A stretch of DNA of 64,000 bases from positions 4,888,480-4,952,479 of the forward strand of contig NZ_CP140255.1 of assembly GCF_034479615.1 (NCBI RefSeq), in the 5' to 3' direction. Positions 25,700 to 37,617 of this stretch are shown here, piece by piece. Made by a program: the position numbers and the translations under genes. The DNA is from Vreelandella neptunia (GTDB taxonomy: Bacteria; Pseudomonadota; Gammaproteobacteria; Pseudomonadales; Halomonadaceae). Under the pieces are notes generated by a model. That model did no database searches and was not told the origin of the DNA. It saw only the letters and a program-made list of their open reading frames with translations. Every line of letters begins with the position of its first letter. Positions within the stretch are counted from its first letter, which is position 1.

Positions 25700-26154
25700 T
25701 GGCCGAAGCGGGGCAGCGGTTAATCCTGGCCTTTGACTACGGCACTCGGCGTATCGGTGTGGCGGTGGGCAACGAGCTGCTGCGCAGTGCACGCGAGCTC
25801 ACTCCGCTGACGGCAAGGGATGGGATTCCCGATTGGAATGTCGTGTCACGGCTGCTTAACGAGTGGCAGCCGGATCTGTTAGTGGTGGGGCTGCCGCTTA
25901 ATATGGACGGCAGCGAGTCAGATATGAGCACCCGCGCTCGCAAGTTCGGAAATCGTTTGCATGGTCGTTTTGGTAAACCGTGTGAAATGGTCGATGAGCG
26001 TGGCACCACGCGGGAAGCCAAGCTAATCGCTCGTGAGGCGGGCCATAAAGGCAACTATCGTCAAGACAGTGTCGATGGCATCGCGGCCATTCTTATTCTT
26101 GAGGGCTGGTTCGCCCACCAGGAAGGCTTACCTGGCGGACGCCTCTCTTTATAA
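25699..26154 (+). CDS. ruvX: Holliday junction resolvase-like / pre-16S rRNA nuclease YqgF
   Basis: RNase H-fold protein needed for maturation of the 16S rRNA 5' end in E. coli. The first strand LAFDYGTRRIGVAVGN carries the catalytic Asp, VVGLPLNMDGSESDMS the central motif, and EMVDERGTTREA and the DSVDGIAA segment near the end further acidic residues. Length is 151 residues. Translation is coupled to yqgE by one shared base. Because 16S processing is a target, its place 1.6 kb from an rrn operon is notable but probably coincidental. Confidence 0.94.
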   Translation: MAEAGQRLILAFDYGTRRIGVAVGNELLRSARELTPLTARDGIPDWNVVSRLLNEWQPDLLVVGLPLNMDGSESDMSTRARKFGNRLHGRFGKPCEMVDERGTTREAKLIAREAGHKGNYRQDSVDGIAAILILEGWFAHQEGLPGGRLSL

Positions 26155-26192
26155 TTCCTGTCTTGAAATTCCTACCCTTAAACTTTTGCGCT

Positions 26193-27218
26193 TTATCGAT
26201 CCAACGTGCCCGTTTGGGTGGGTACGTACCAGCGCACGGGGCGTAGCTCTTTTTCGATTAGCTCATCGACTTGGAGCAGTGTCGCGAAAATCGCCATTCG
26301 CATGGGGATGCCGTTATCGGTTTGGCGGAAAATCGCCAGACGCGGGTCGCCGTTAAGATCGACATTTAAATCATTCGCGCCGGGGCGGCTATCCCTGGGC
26401 AGCGGGTGCATCACAATGGTGCTTTGGCTGCAGCGGTGATCGAGAAAATCGCGGTTAACCATAAAGTCGTCAGAGAGCCCCTGAAAGCTCTCATTCATCT
26501 CGTCGGTAAAGCGCTCCTTCTGTATCCGCGTGGTGTACACCACATCTAAATCGGCAAAACCACTAGCGAGTGAATCGCGCTGCTCAATGCGGTGGCCGCG
26601 AGAGGCTACTAAGTCAATCAGTTTGGAAGGCATCTCAAGGCCCGGCGGCGACACCAGGGTAATGCGCAGCGGATCATAGAGGGATAAAAGCTTAATCAGT
26701 GAATGTACGGTGCGGCCGTACTTCAAGTCGCCGGTGAGTAAAATATGCGCACCGGTCAGTGATTTGCCCAGGCGCTGGAACTCTTTATCAATCGTATAAA
26801 GGTCAAGTAGCGCTTGGCTGGGGTGCTCACCGGGGCCGTCACCGCCATTAATCACCGGCACATTCGTCGCCGCAGCAAACTCAGCCACCGAGCCCTGGTC
26901 GGGGTGGCGCATTACAATGGCGTCGCAGTAGCCACTCATTACGCGGCTGGTGTCATATAGTGACTCCCCCTTCGCCATAGAGGAGAAGGTGAAGCCCGTG
27001 GTGTCGCAAACGCTGCCACCTAAACGGCAAAAGGCAGCATTGAAGCTTACCCGCGTACGGGTGCTGGCTTCAAAAAACAGGTTGCCGAGTACCGCCCCTT
27101 CCAACACGCGTGTCACCTGGCGCCGCTGAGCGATTGGCTCCATGCGTGCAGCCACACGCAGTAAATGATCAACGCTTTCGCGGTTTAATGAGTCGACAGT
27201 TAGCAGGTGGTGGCTCAT
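26193..27218 (-). CDS. pyrB: aspartate carbamoyltransferase catalytic chain
   Basis: PyrB condenses carbamoyl phosphate and aspartate, the committed step of pyrimidine synthesis. It has the carbamoyl-phosphate site FEASTRTRVSFNAAF, GGDGPGEHPSQALLDLYTI and the HPLPRDSRPGANDL segment near the C-terminus. GAGG seven bases before ATG 27218 gives 341 residues; the longer frame to 27263 adds 15 residues with no match. Neither pyrR nor pyrC is adjacent, unlike in Pseudomonas where pyrB follows yqgF and pyrR. No regulatory chain gene (pyrI) is next to it. The gene is convergent with ruvX. Confidence 0.95.
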   Translation of the reverse strand: MSHHLLTVDSLNRESVDHLLRVAARMEPIAQRRQVTRVLEGAVLGNLFFEASTRTRVSFNAAFCRLGGSVCDTTGFTFSSMAKGESLYDTSRVMSGYCDAIVMRHPDQGSVAEFAAATNVPVINGGDGPGEHPSQALLDLYTIDKEFQRLGKSLTGAHILLTGDLKYGRTVHSLIKLLSLYDPLRITLVSPPGLEMPSKLIDLVASRGHRIEQRDSLASGFADLDVVYTTRIQKERFTDEMNESFQGLSDDFMVNRDFLDHRCSQSTIVMHPLPRDSRPGANDLNVDLNGDPRLAIFRQTDNGIPMRMAIFATLLQVDELIEKELRPVRWYVPTQTGTLDR

Positions 27219-27330
27219 GACGGACCTCAGTAAAGTGGTAGATAGCGCTAGTGTAACCGCCAATAAGGGTAGTGCCGAAGGGCTTTCATTCGCTCATGGC
27301 GACCAATCTGTAATTTTTCTACAAAACCGC

Positions 27331-27359
27331 TTGCCAACTCGGCAACGAAACCGTAAAGT
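27331..27359 (+). promoter_or_regulatory. rrn promoter P1 candidate
   Basis: TTGCCA (27331-27336) and TAAAGT (27354-27359) with a 17-base spacer, preceded by an A/T-rich stretch that could be an UP element. Sixteen bases covering the -35 box (27323-27338) are repeated exactly at 63973-63988. It is the upstream one of two tandem promoters. Confidence 0.55.
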
Positions 27360-27500
27360 ACGCATCCGCTGCCGGGGACGCCAAGCGTTACCAGCGGTGA
27401 ATGAAGTGTAAAAGCAAAGCTTCGGTTTGTCAGGTAGTTAGTGCTTTTACGAAAGCCAGCGGTTTTGGATGTGGTCAGGTTTGCATCGAAAACAACGCCC

Positions 27501-27528
27501 TTGACAAACACCAGGAAATGCGTAGAAT
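27501..27528 (+). promoter_or_regulatory. rrn promoter P2 candidate
   Basis: Perfect TTGACA (27501-27506) and TAGAAT (27523-27528) are separated by 16 bases. The 16-base spacer and the G/C-rich stretch after the -10 box are typical of stringently controlled rRNA promoters. It lies about 280 bases before 16S. Confidence 0.8.
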
Positions 27529-27568
27529 ACGCCTTCCTCGCTGAGGCAAGCCAAGTCAACGGCAGCTC

Positions 27569-27612
27569 GGTTGCTTTCACAGCAACCTAACAGCGAAACA
27601 GCTCTTTAACAA
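27569..27612 (+). promoter_or_regulatory. rrn leader boxB hairpin and boxA antitermination site
   Basis: A boxB-like hairpin GGTTGCT-TTCAC-AGCAACC (27569-27587) is followed by the boxA sequence GCTCTTTAACAA (27601-27612). Together they recruit Nus factors that let RNA polymerase read through the long untranslated operon. A second boxA occurs in the spacer before 23S. Confidence 0.85.
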
Positions 27613-27614
27613 TT

Positions 27615-27655
27615 TGATCAGGTAATTCATGTGGGCGCTTGCTGATGTTGGTGAC
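27615..27655 (+). other. 16S RNase III processing stem, 5' strand
   Basis: The stretch beginning TGATCAGGTAATTCAT is complementary, with few mismatches over about 38 bases, to 29350-29388 downstream of 16S. The two strands form the helix that brackets pre-16S rRNA, which RNase III cuts. Confidence 0.9.
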
Positions 27656-27808
27656 AAATCACCCAATATCAAGGCAAGCGACTCAAGCAATAAGGTTTTA
27701 AAGGATTCGTCCTTTGGGATCTGTTTTGAATGAATTCGTTTGAACCTTGAGCCAAGTTTGGTTCGCTTCTGTCACTTTCGAGTGGCGGGTAAGAACCGCA
27801 TAGATCTT

Positions 27809-29341
<1,533 letters not shown>

Positions 29342-29349
29342 AACGATGC

Positions 29350-29388
29350 GTCACAGTCAGTAAGCGTCCACAATGAATTACCTGATCA
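29350..29388 (+). other. 16S RNase III processing stem, 3' strand
   Basis: This is the complement of 27615-27655. It ends ATGAATTACCTGATCA, which pairs exactly with the 5' strand start TGATCAGGTAATTCAT. Confidence 0.9.
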
Positions 29389-29402
29389 GATAGCTGTTGA
29401 TG

Positions 29403-29485
29403 AGCAGTGATAAGCGAATGCTTTTCTAGCTTAAAAAAAGAAAAAGGTCTTCTTTTTTTAAAGTGAAAAAACGCTTATCACTGCT
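29403..29485 (+). other. long hairpin in a tRNA-less 16S-23S spacer
   Basis: Two nested perfect inverted repeats: the outer AGCAGTGATAAGCG (29403-29416) pairs with CGCTTATCACTGCT (29472-29485), and the inner TTAAAAAAAGAA (29431-29442) with TTCTTTTTTTAA (29450-29461). The hairpin occupies the place where tRNA-Ile and tRNA-Ala genes usually stand. No tRNA is seen anywhere from 29342 to 29625. Confidence 0.85.
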
Positions 29486-29495
29486 TATAGCAGTC

Positions 29496-29507
29496 GCTCT
29501 TTAACAA
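29496..29507 (+). promoter_or_regulatory. boxA before 23S
   Basis: GCTCTTTAACAA, identical to the leader boxA, lies in the spacer upstream of 23S and supports continued antitermination. Confidence 0.85.
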
Positions 29508-29523
29508 TGTATATCATGCTGAC
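29506..29523 (+). other. 23S RNase III processing stem, 5' strand
   Basis: AATGTATATCATGCTGAC pairs with GTCAGCATGATGTACATT at 32649-32666 (one G-T pair), closing a helix around 23S. The first bases overlap boxA. Confidence 0.85.
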
Positions 29524-29625
29524 AAGAACACTTCGTAAGAAGTGGTCTTAAATTGTGATACGCGCAAGCGTATCCGGCAAAATGAAACGTGATTATTGCG
29601 AACCCCAGACTCCTTCGGGTTATAG

Positions 29626-32525
<2,900 letters not shown>

Positions 32526-32674
32526 ATAACACCCAAGGGGTCTGGTCGTGATGATGACGTGAATGAATACCGGATACGCAGCGTGTGGCCCAGGCAACAG
32601 ACTGCCAGGGCGGCAGGCGATAAGACGCTCACAATTTAGTTAAAAACAGTCAGCATGATGTACATTACCCGTTA
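32526..32674 (+). other. 23S-5S spacer
   Basis: About 149 bases without a tRNA. It contains the 3' strand of the 23S processing stem (32649-32666) directly before 5S; nothing else was recognised. Confidence 0.7.
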
Positions 32675-32794
32675 CGCCTGACGACCATAGCACGCGTGAA
32701 CCACCTGATCCCTTGCCGAACTCAGAAGTGAAACCGCTTAGCGCCGATGGTAGTGTGGGGTCTCCCCATGCGAGAGTAGGTCATCGTCAGGCAC
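32675..32794 (+). rRNA. rrf: 5S ribosomal RNA
   Basis: The closing helix is formed by GCCTGACGA at the 5' end and TCGTCAGGC at the 3' end. The internal blocks ACCTGATCCCTTGCCGAACT and AGAAGTGAAACCGC are typical bacterial 5S, and the size is about 120 bases. Exact ends may shift by one or two bases. Confidence 0.95.
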
Positions 32795-32802
32795 TTATTA
32801 TG

Positions 32803-32840
32803 AAAAATCCCCCAGGGCTGATGCCTTGGGGGATTTTTTT
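32803..32840 (+). terminator. rrn operon intrinsic terminator
   Basis: A 16-base-pair stem (AAAAATCCCCCAGGGC with GCCTTGGGGGATTTTT, one G-U pair) around a TGAT loop ends in a T run. It stands eight bases after 5S. Confidence 0.95.
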
Positions 32841-32849
32841 TGCTTGTGT

Positions 32850-32925
32850 GGTGAATGGTGAGGCGTAAGGGGTAAGTCGTGAATCGTGAGTAGAAAAACC
32901 TCACACTGACTCTTCACTCTTCACC
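32850..32925. repeat. degenerate heptamer tandem repeats in inverted arrangement
   Basis: Six consecutive seven-base units of the type (G/C)GT(G/A)A(A/G)N run from 32850 to 32891 (GGTGAAT, GGTGAGG, CGTAAGG, GGTAAGT, CGTGAAT, CGTGAGT). After a short A-rich centre (32892-32898), four units of the same type follow on the opposite strand (32898-32925: GGTGAAG, AGTGAAG, AGTCAGT, GTGAGGT). The array lies between the rrn terminator and dgt and has no coding potential. Confidence 0.7.
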
Positions 32926-32983
32926 ATAACGTACGGTTTTCCGGCGTTTTATGTCAGAATGCACTCCTCAAGGAGAAATGCCC

Positions 32984-34315
32984 ATGACTCAGATGCGCTG
33001 GGAACAGTTACTTTCCCCACGTCGTCTTCACGATCAACGCTCAACAAGCACCCGTGAAATTGGCCGTAGCCCGTTTCATAAAGATCACGACCGAATTGTT
33101 TTCTCAGGTTCGTTTAGGCGCCTTGGGCGTAAGACCCAGGTGCATCCGCTGACTGAAAACGACCATATCCATACTCGTCTAACTCACTCGCTAGAGGTTG
33201 GCTGTGTAGGTCGTTCCTTGGGTATGATTGTGGGCGAACTATTACATGATCGTTTGCCAGCGTGGATAACACCAGCGGATCTTGGCGTCATTGTGCAGAC
33301 GGCTTGCCTAGGGCATGACATTGGTAATCCCCCTTTTGGTCATGCTGGTGAGTATGCTATTCGCGACTGGTTTCAGCGTGCTCAGAGCAGCGGCTTGTTA
33401 GAAGGTCTTTCAGACGCTGAGCGCGAGGATCTACTGACCTACGAAGGTAACGCTCAAGGTTTTCGGGTAATTACCCAGATCGAATATAACCAGTTTAATG
33501 GCGGCATGCGGCTATCAGCGGCCACACTGGGGGCGCTGCTTAAATATCCTTGGACGGTTCGCTACAGCGGGCGCGCAGGCAAGTTTGGTGCATACCAGTC
33601 AGAGCAGGCGCTGTTAAAAGAAGTGGCTGAAGCGGTGGGGTTATTGCCCCAAGGCGAGCAACGCTGGTGTCGCCACCCGTTGGCTTGGCTTGTCGAAGCC
33701 GCCGATGATATCTGTTACGCCCTGTTGGATCTGGAAGACGGTTTAGAAATGGGCATCCTGCGTTATGAAGAGGTAGTCGAAATACTACGCCAAATTGCCG
33801 GGGAGTTTCCGCCCGAGTATGCCGATATGCAAGCCCGTAACGTGTCTCAGCGTCGCCGTATTGCGCTGCTACGAGGCGCTGCCATGGAGCGTGCGGTTAA
33901 TGATGTCGGTGCGGTGTTTGTGCAGCATGAGCAGGCCCTGCTGAGTGGCTCGCTCAGTGATGACCTTTTAGAGTTGTGTCACCCCGACCTGGGGTGGGGC
34001 GTTCAGGCGGCTAAGCAGTTGGCTCGAGAGCGTATTTTCCAGAATGAGCGTAAGGCAAAGCTGGAGATTGGCGCCTATACGACGCTGGGTATTCTGCTGG
34101 AAGCCTTTATTGGCGCTGCACACGAGCTTCATCACACAGGGCACTCATCGTTTAAACATCAGCGTGTGCTGGCCCTGATCGGCGAAAATACTCCCCTGCC
34201 ATCTTGGTCACTCTACGATAGCTATCGACGAATGCTGGACTTTATTGGTGGGATGACAGACCACTATGCAGTGGATCTGGCCCAGGAAATGGGCGGCCGA
34301 CTACGCGGCGATTGA
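32984..34315 (+). CDS. dgt: deoxyguanosinetriphosphate triphosphohydrolase-like protein
   Basis: HD-domain enzyme expected to hydrolyse dGTP or other dNTPs to the nucleoside and triphosphate. HTRLTHSLEVGCVGRSLG and the HD motif LGHDIGNPPFGHAGE are the metal site, with further ligands in VEAADDICYALLDLEDG. The 443-residue protein starting MTQMRWEQLL resembles the type 2 subfamily, not E. coli Dgt. AAGGAG eight bases before ATG 32984 fixes the start; two in-frame ATGs upstream are too close to or before the ribosome-binding site. Confidence 0.92.
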   Translation: MTQMRWEQLLSPRRLHDQRSTSTREIGRSPFHKDHDRIVFSGSFRRLGRKTQVHPLTENDHIHTRLTHSLEVGCVGRSLGMIVGELLHDRLPAWITPADLGVIVQTACLGHDIGNPPFGHAGEYAIRDWFQRAQSSGLLEGLSDAEREDLLTYEGNAQGFRVITQIEYNQFNGGMRLSAATLGALLKYPWTVRYSGRAGKFGAYQSEQALLKEVAEAVGLLPQGEQRWCRHPLAWLVEAADDICYALLDLEDGLEMGILRYEEVVEILRQIAGEFPPEYADMQARNVSQRRRIALLRGAAMERAVNDVGAVFVQHEQALLSGSLSDDLLELCHPDLGWGVQAAKQLARERIFQNERKAKLEIGAYTTLGILLEAFIGAAHELHHTGHSSFKHQRVLALIGENTPLPSWSLYDSYRRMLDFIGGMTDHYAVDLAQEMGGRLRGD

Positions 34316-34331
34316 GCGGAGGGGAGGACAC

Positions 34332-35240
34332 TTAAACTGAAGGTTGGCTCAGGTGTTTCAACTCCATCAACTGAGCGCGCTCAAGTAGAACATTAATGAT
34401 CTTGTCATGGATGTCATCATTGAGTGGGGCTGGCGTTAGCTCGGTTATCTGCTTTGCAAGGGTATCACCGCTTACCACCAGAATATCCGTGGCAGCTTCG
34501 CTGTTATCTATTTTCCAACCCGGCAGCACCAATACGCCCCGTACGGGTACGGGCACGCCGCAGCGTCGCTCGAGCCAGTGAGTCAGCCAGCTAACCCCTT
34601 GGCGTGTTTTATGCAGCGGACGACGCTCTTGCCAGTGCGGAAAACGCAACCGCTCGCGCTCCACCGCTACGGTGTTGAGCTCATTACCATCGGTGCCGAT
34701 CGCGAGTGTTCTTGCCCGTGTCTCGACCACAAATACCCCATGCGGCGTTACGACGACGTGATCAATCGTGAAGCTATCGGTGGGCACATCATGAAATACA
34801 TAGTAAGGGTGGGCATCAGGGCGGACTAAGCGCTCTAGCTCTTGGCCAACAGCGAGTTCGCAAGCTAAGCCTAGTTTTAAGCGCCGGATACGCTGATAGT
34901 CGCGAACCAACAGTAGTGAAAAAGTCAGTACCAGCAACGTACTAAGCAGCCCATACAGCGCCCACTCAACCCAGTCCTGCTTATCCACAAACAGCATGCG
35001 TCCCATGCCGTAAACTAGCGGGGCGAGGCTGATAATGGGCCCTAATGCACCGTTTAAAAAAAGGCTGGAAAACGCTTGATCAAGGCGATGCCGTAGCGCT
35101 TGGCCCGGCTCACGAAGGGGGGCGTTGAATGGGGAGTGAACGCGAGCATCATGCAGGCTGCGCAGCGCAAGGACAATACTGGCCATTGCCGCCATGGGGA
35201 ATAAAAAAATCAGGGGTAGCACGTATTCCAGCCAAGCCAT
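34332..35240 (-). CDS. membrane protein with NERD (nuclease-related) domain
   Basis: 302 residues with hydrophobic segments near 5-27, 62-78 and 87-107, then a cytoplasmic NERD domain (about 125-240). The motif TIDHVVVTPHGVFVVETRA contains the Asp and Glu that correspond to the restriction-endonuclease-like site. The usual E-x-K is E-T-R here, so catalysis is uncertain. NERD proteins are widespread, and some occur in defence or stress contexts; no function can be given. The gene is convergent with dgt. Confidence 0.8.
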   Translation of the reverse strand: MAWLEYVLPLIFLFPMAAMASIVLALRSLHDARVHSPFNAPLREPGQALRHRLDQAFSSLFLNGALGPIISLAPLVYGMGRMLFVDKQDWVEWALYGLLSTLLVLTFSLLLVRDYQRIRRLKLGLACELAVGQELERLVRPDAHPYYVFHDVPTDSFTIDHVVVTPHGVFVVETRARTLAIGTDGNELNTVAVERERLRFPHWQERRPLHKTRQGVSWLTHWLERRCGVPVPVRGVLVLPGWKIDNSEAATDILVVSGDTLAKQITELTPAPLNDDIHDKIINVLLERAQLMELKHLSQPSV

Positions 35241-35310
35241 TGCAGTGCCTTGCTCTATAGAGACTTACTCAATGGTAAGCCCTGATGGTAAGTCATAGTG
35301 GGGTAGAGGC

Positions 35311-35685
35311 CTAACCTCCAGCGAATTTAACCTGGTAGCCAAGGGCGCTTAACTCCTGATGCAAGGTATCGCGGTGGTCGCCTTGAATTTCAATAATACC
35401 CTCTTTAACTGCGCCACCCGTTCCACACCGCTTTTTAAGCGTTTTAGCTAACGTTTTCAGCTCTTCGCTCGGTAAAGGAATGCCACTGACGGTGGTAACA
35501 CCTTTGCCTTTACGGCCACTCGTTTCGCGGCGAATGCGCACCACGCCATCAAGTGCCGCTAGCCGTTGCTGCTCACTCAAATCATCGCAGTGGCAGTCAT
35601 CGAGTGGTTCCCGGCAGTTGGGGCAGATTTTGCCATGTTCGGTGGAGTAAACCAGCCCACCAAGCTGGTCACGTAAAGAGGCCAT
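35311..35685 (-). CDS. yciH: SUI1/eIF1-like translation factor YciH
   Basis: Bacterial homolog of eukaryotic eIF1, 124 residues. An N-terminal zinc-binding-like segment (CPNCREPLDDCHC) precedes the SUI1 domain with KGVTTVSGIPLPSEELKTLA and KKRCGTGGAVKEGIIEIQGD, which matches the conserved RNA-binding face. In E. coli YciH has a modest effect on initiation fidelity. GGAGG six bases upstream supports ATG 35685; an earlier in-frame ATG touches the ribosome-binding site. It follows the HAD gene with two bases between. Confidence 0.92.
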   Translation of the reverse strand: MASLRDQLGGLVYSTEHGKICPNCREPLDDCHCDDLSEQQRLAALDGVVRIRRETSGRKGKGVTTVSGIPLPSEELKTLAKTLKKRCGTGGAVKEGIIEIQGDHRDTLHQELSALGYQVKFAGG

Positions 35686-35687
35686 TA

Positions 35688-36386
35688 TCATCCTCCAATC
35701 GAGTGTTGAGGCACGGGCGTTTGCCAATATTCACGTGTAAGCCGCTCCACCACGGCGGGTAACTGAAACATGTTACTGATCATGATAGCGTTTTCAGGCG
35801 TTGTTTCAGCATCAGGGAAACGGTTTAGGTGGATCACCGTCATTCCCGCTTGAAGCGCCGCGCGCACACCTACCAAGGCATCATCTATGGCAATGCAGTC
35901 ACGCGCTGAATAGCCCATGATACTCGCTGCGTGTAAATGTAAACAGGGTTCGGGCTTCCAGCAATTGGCGGTGTAGCCACTGAAAAAGCGTTTGCCAAAA
36001 TAGTGGCTGAGTCCGGTAGCCTCTAATGCAGTGCGAATTTTGCTTTCAGGTCCATTAGACACCACGGCACTGGGATACGCCGACAATATATCCAGCGCTT
36101 CGTGGGCGCCTGGTATGGTCATCAACTCCTGAGCAAGCCGGGTGGCTAGATTGGCCCGCATAGAGGCTTCCATGCGGTCAAGCTGTTCAGGGTCAACGTC
36201 ACCATAGCGTTGCTGCAGTTCAGCAACGATGCGTCGAAAGCGCGCTCCACGAAATTCGCCAAGATAATCAGCAGGCGCGAAAGGCAGGCCTACTGAATTG
36301 AGCCCGGCAGCCATTTCTTCGGCCAGTAGCGGCTCGCTATCGACAAGAGTGCCATCACAGTCAAACAGCAAAAGTGGGAGCGGCAT
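35688..36386 (-). CDS. HAD-superfamily phosphatase, YieH-like
   Basis: 232 residues. Motif I LLFDCDGTLVDSE (nucleophile Asp and acid Asp), motif II VSNGPESKI and motif IV IAIDDALVGVRAA are complete, with an alpha-helical cap typical of subfamily IA enzymes such as phosphoglycolate phosphatase or YieH. The substrate cannot be told. AAGGAA lies five bases before ATG 36386. It is probably cotranscribed with yciH, since the gap is two bases. Confidence 0.87.
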   Translation of the reverse strand: MPLPLLLFDCDGTLVDSEPLLAEEMAAGLNSVGLPFAPADYLGEFRGARFRRIVAELQQRYGDVDPEQLDRMEASMRANLATRLAQELMTIPGAHEALDILSAYPSAVVSNGPESKIRTALEATGLSHYFGKRFFSGYTANCWKPEPCLHLHAASIMGYSARDCIAIDDALVGVRAALQAGMTVIHLNRFPDAETTPENAIMISNMFQLPAVVERLTREYWQTPVPQHSIGG

Positions 36387-36670
36387 TGTGATTCCTTGCA
36401 GCGGCTTATGCACTGCCAGTGTTAGTTGAAGCCATCCATACTGCTATTGAACGGGATTTTACGTCATTTGTGAACACTGTTTTGTTATTTTTTGCTTGCC
36501 TGATCGCGACTCTTGAGCCAGCTTAAACGGCTACACTGGTTTTAGTGGGCTGTTTGATGCGATCTAACATCGGGAAAAAATGTTGCGTTAGCGTTGGAAA
36601 TGGCCAAGCTGCGCTGAAGAGATTGTAGGGATACACTATCTTGTCATAACCACAACATGGAGAACGCCCA

Positions 36671-37102
36671 ATGCGTCTAACCCCTTGGTTGCTACCCTTT
36701 GCGCTCAGCGCTGCTTTGCTAACGACCACTGGCTATGTGTTTGCTGATAGCCATGAGTCAGAGGGCGAGCAGCACGAGCCTCTGGACGATGAAGCGCTTG
36801 AAGAGGAGTACGGTATTAAAGCGGGATCAGTAAAGCGTGATGAAGATGAAGGCACTTCTTCTAGCGGTTCAGAAAGCGCTGACGAGCAGGCACGTGTTCG
36901 TGAAGAGGAAGAGGAGGAAGAGAAAAACGAAGAAGTAGCCACCAGCGAGGGCGAGGCTGATGTCGAGCTTGAGCCTGGAAAGAGTGAAGATCGCAACCCA
37001 GAGGCTGGCACAGGCGGCACTGGTAGCCCGGAAGATGCCATTCACAGCAGCGAAGAAGAGAATAGCGAAGATGATGAAGAAGGCACCGACGATAATGAGT
37101 AA
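36671..37102 (+). CDS. highly acidic exported protein of unknown function
   Basis: 143 residues with a clear signal peptide (MRLTPWLLPFALSAALLTTT, cleavage expected after YVFA at 25). The mature part of about 118 residues has 48 Asp or Glu, many in runs such as REEEEEEEK, plus many Ser and Gly and almost no hydrophobic residues, so it is probably disordered in the periplasm. TGGAG eight bases before ATG supports expression. I do not recognise a family. It could bind cations or protect the periplasm of a halophile; this is inference. It may be monocistronic. Confidence 0.72.
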   Translation: MRLTPWLLPFALSAALLTTTGYVFADSHESEGEQHEPLDDEALEEEYGIKAGSVKRDEDEGTSSSGSESADEQARVREEEEEEEKNEEVATSEGEADVELEPGKSEDRNPEAGTGGTGSPEDAIHSSEEENSEDDEEGTDDNE

Positions 37103-37118
37103 CGTCAGTGCCTAAGCG

Positions 37119-37469
37119 CTACTTGGCGAGTCTGCGCGAGTTAGCGCTACTACGCTGGTGGTAAGGCTTCATCGTGCGCTGGCTGGTAACCCACCAGGGG
37201 GCCTGCTTACCGCTCATTGAGTTGAGCAGCGCTTTTTGCATAACGAGGCCAGCTTCCATGCTGGCCTCGAGTTTTTCAGTGACCATGCGTTGATTCTCTT
37301 GCATCATTTTAGGGCTGAAAAACGGCTGTGTTTGCCATAAATGATTTCGCATAGTGATTGTCGATAAAGACGTCGACCATAGCTCAAAAGCCATGATGCC
37401 GACTTTCCATATATCGAACATCGCTACCGGGGTAGTGGGCATTAGGGAAAGGGGAGTGGTCGATTTCAT
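37119..37469 (-). CDS. unrecognised 116-residue protein, weakly phasin-like
   Basis: Amphipathic, Met-rich protein. The central part (about 45-90, for example MMQENQRMVTEKLEASMEAG) is helical and resembles the style of phasins that coat PHA granules, but the similarity is only impressionistic. A Trp-containing segment near 20-45 (IWKVGIMAFELWSTS, then LWQTQPFFSPK) precedes it and the C-terminus is basic. AAGGAGG eleven bases before ATG 37469 is a strong ribosome-binding site. It lies downstream of the fba terminator on the same strand and so needs its own promoter. Confidence 0.65.
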   Translation of the reverse strand: MKSTTPLSLMPTTPVAMFDIWKVGIMAFELWSTSLSTITMRNHLWQTQPFFSPKMMQENQRMVTEKLEASMEAGLVMQKALLNSMSGKQAPWWVTSQRTMKPYHQRSSANSRRLAK

Positions 37470-37568
37470 CAGCGTTGTGGCCTCCTTGCTGGAACACGAG
37501 ACGTCGTGGCCTCATCACCAGTGTTAGCCTATCAATGCTGCGTTGCAACATCTATTTAATTAGCCACA

Positions 37569-37596
37569 AAAAAGACGACCAGTTGGTCGTCTTTTT
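37569..37596 (-). terminator. terminator of the fba operon
   Basis: A perfect 12-base-pair stem, AAAAAGACGACC with GGTCGTCTTTTT around an AGTT loop, has A and T runs on both sides so it can work in either direction. It sits 21 bases beyond the fba stop and closes the tktA-to-fba operon. Confidence 0.9.
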
Positions 37597-37617
37597 CGAA
37601 AGTGCGCAATTACACGC

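Noticed and set aside
29342..29625. tRNA-Ile or tRNA-Ala in the spacer
   Set aside because: No cloverleaf or T-loop motif was found; the space holds a hairpin and boxA.
36733..37041. Ser-rich reverse frame opposite the acidic protein
   Set aside because: Serine codons mirror Glu and Asp codons of the + strand gene, which has a signal peptide and ribosome-binding site.
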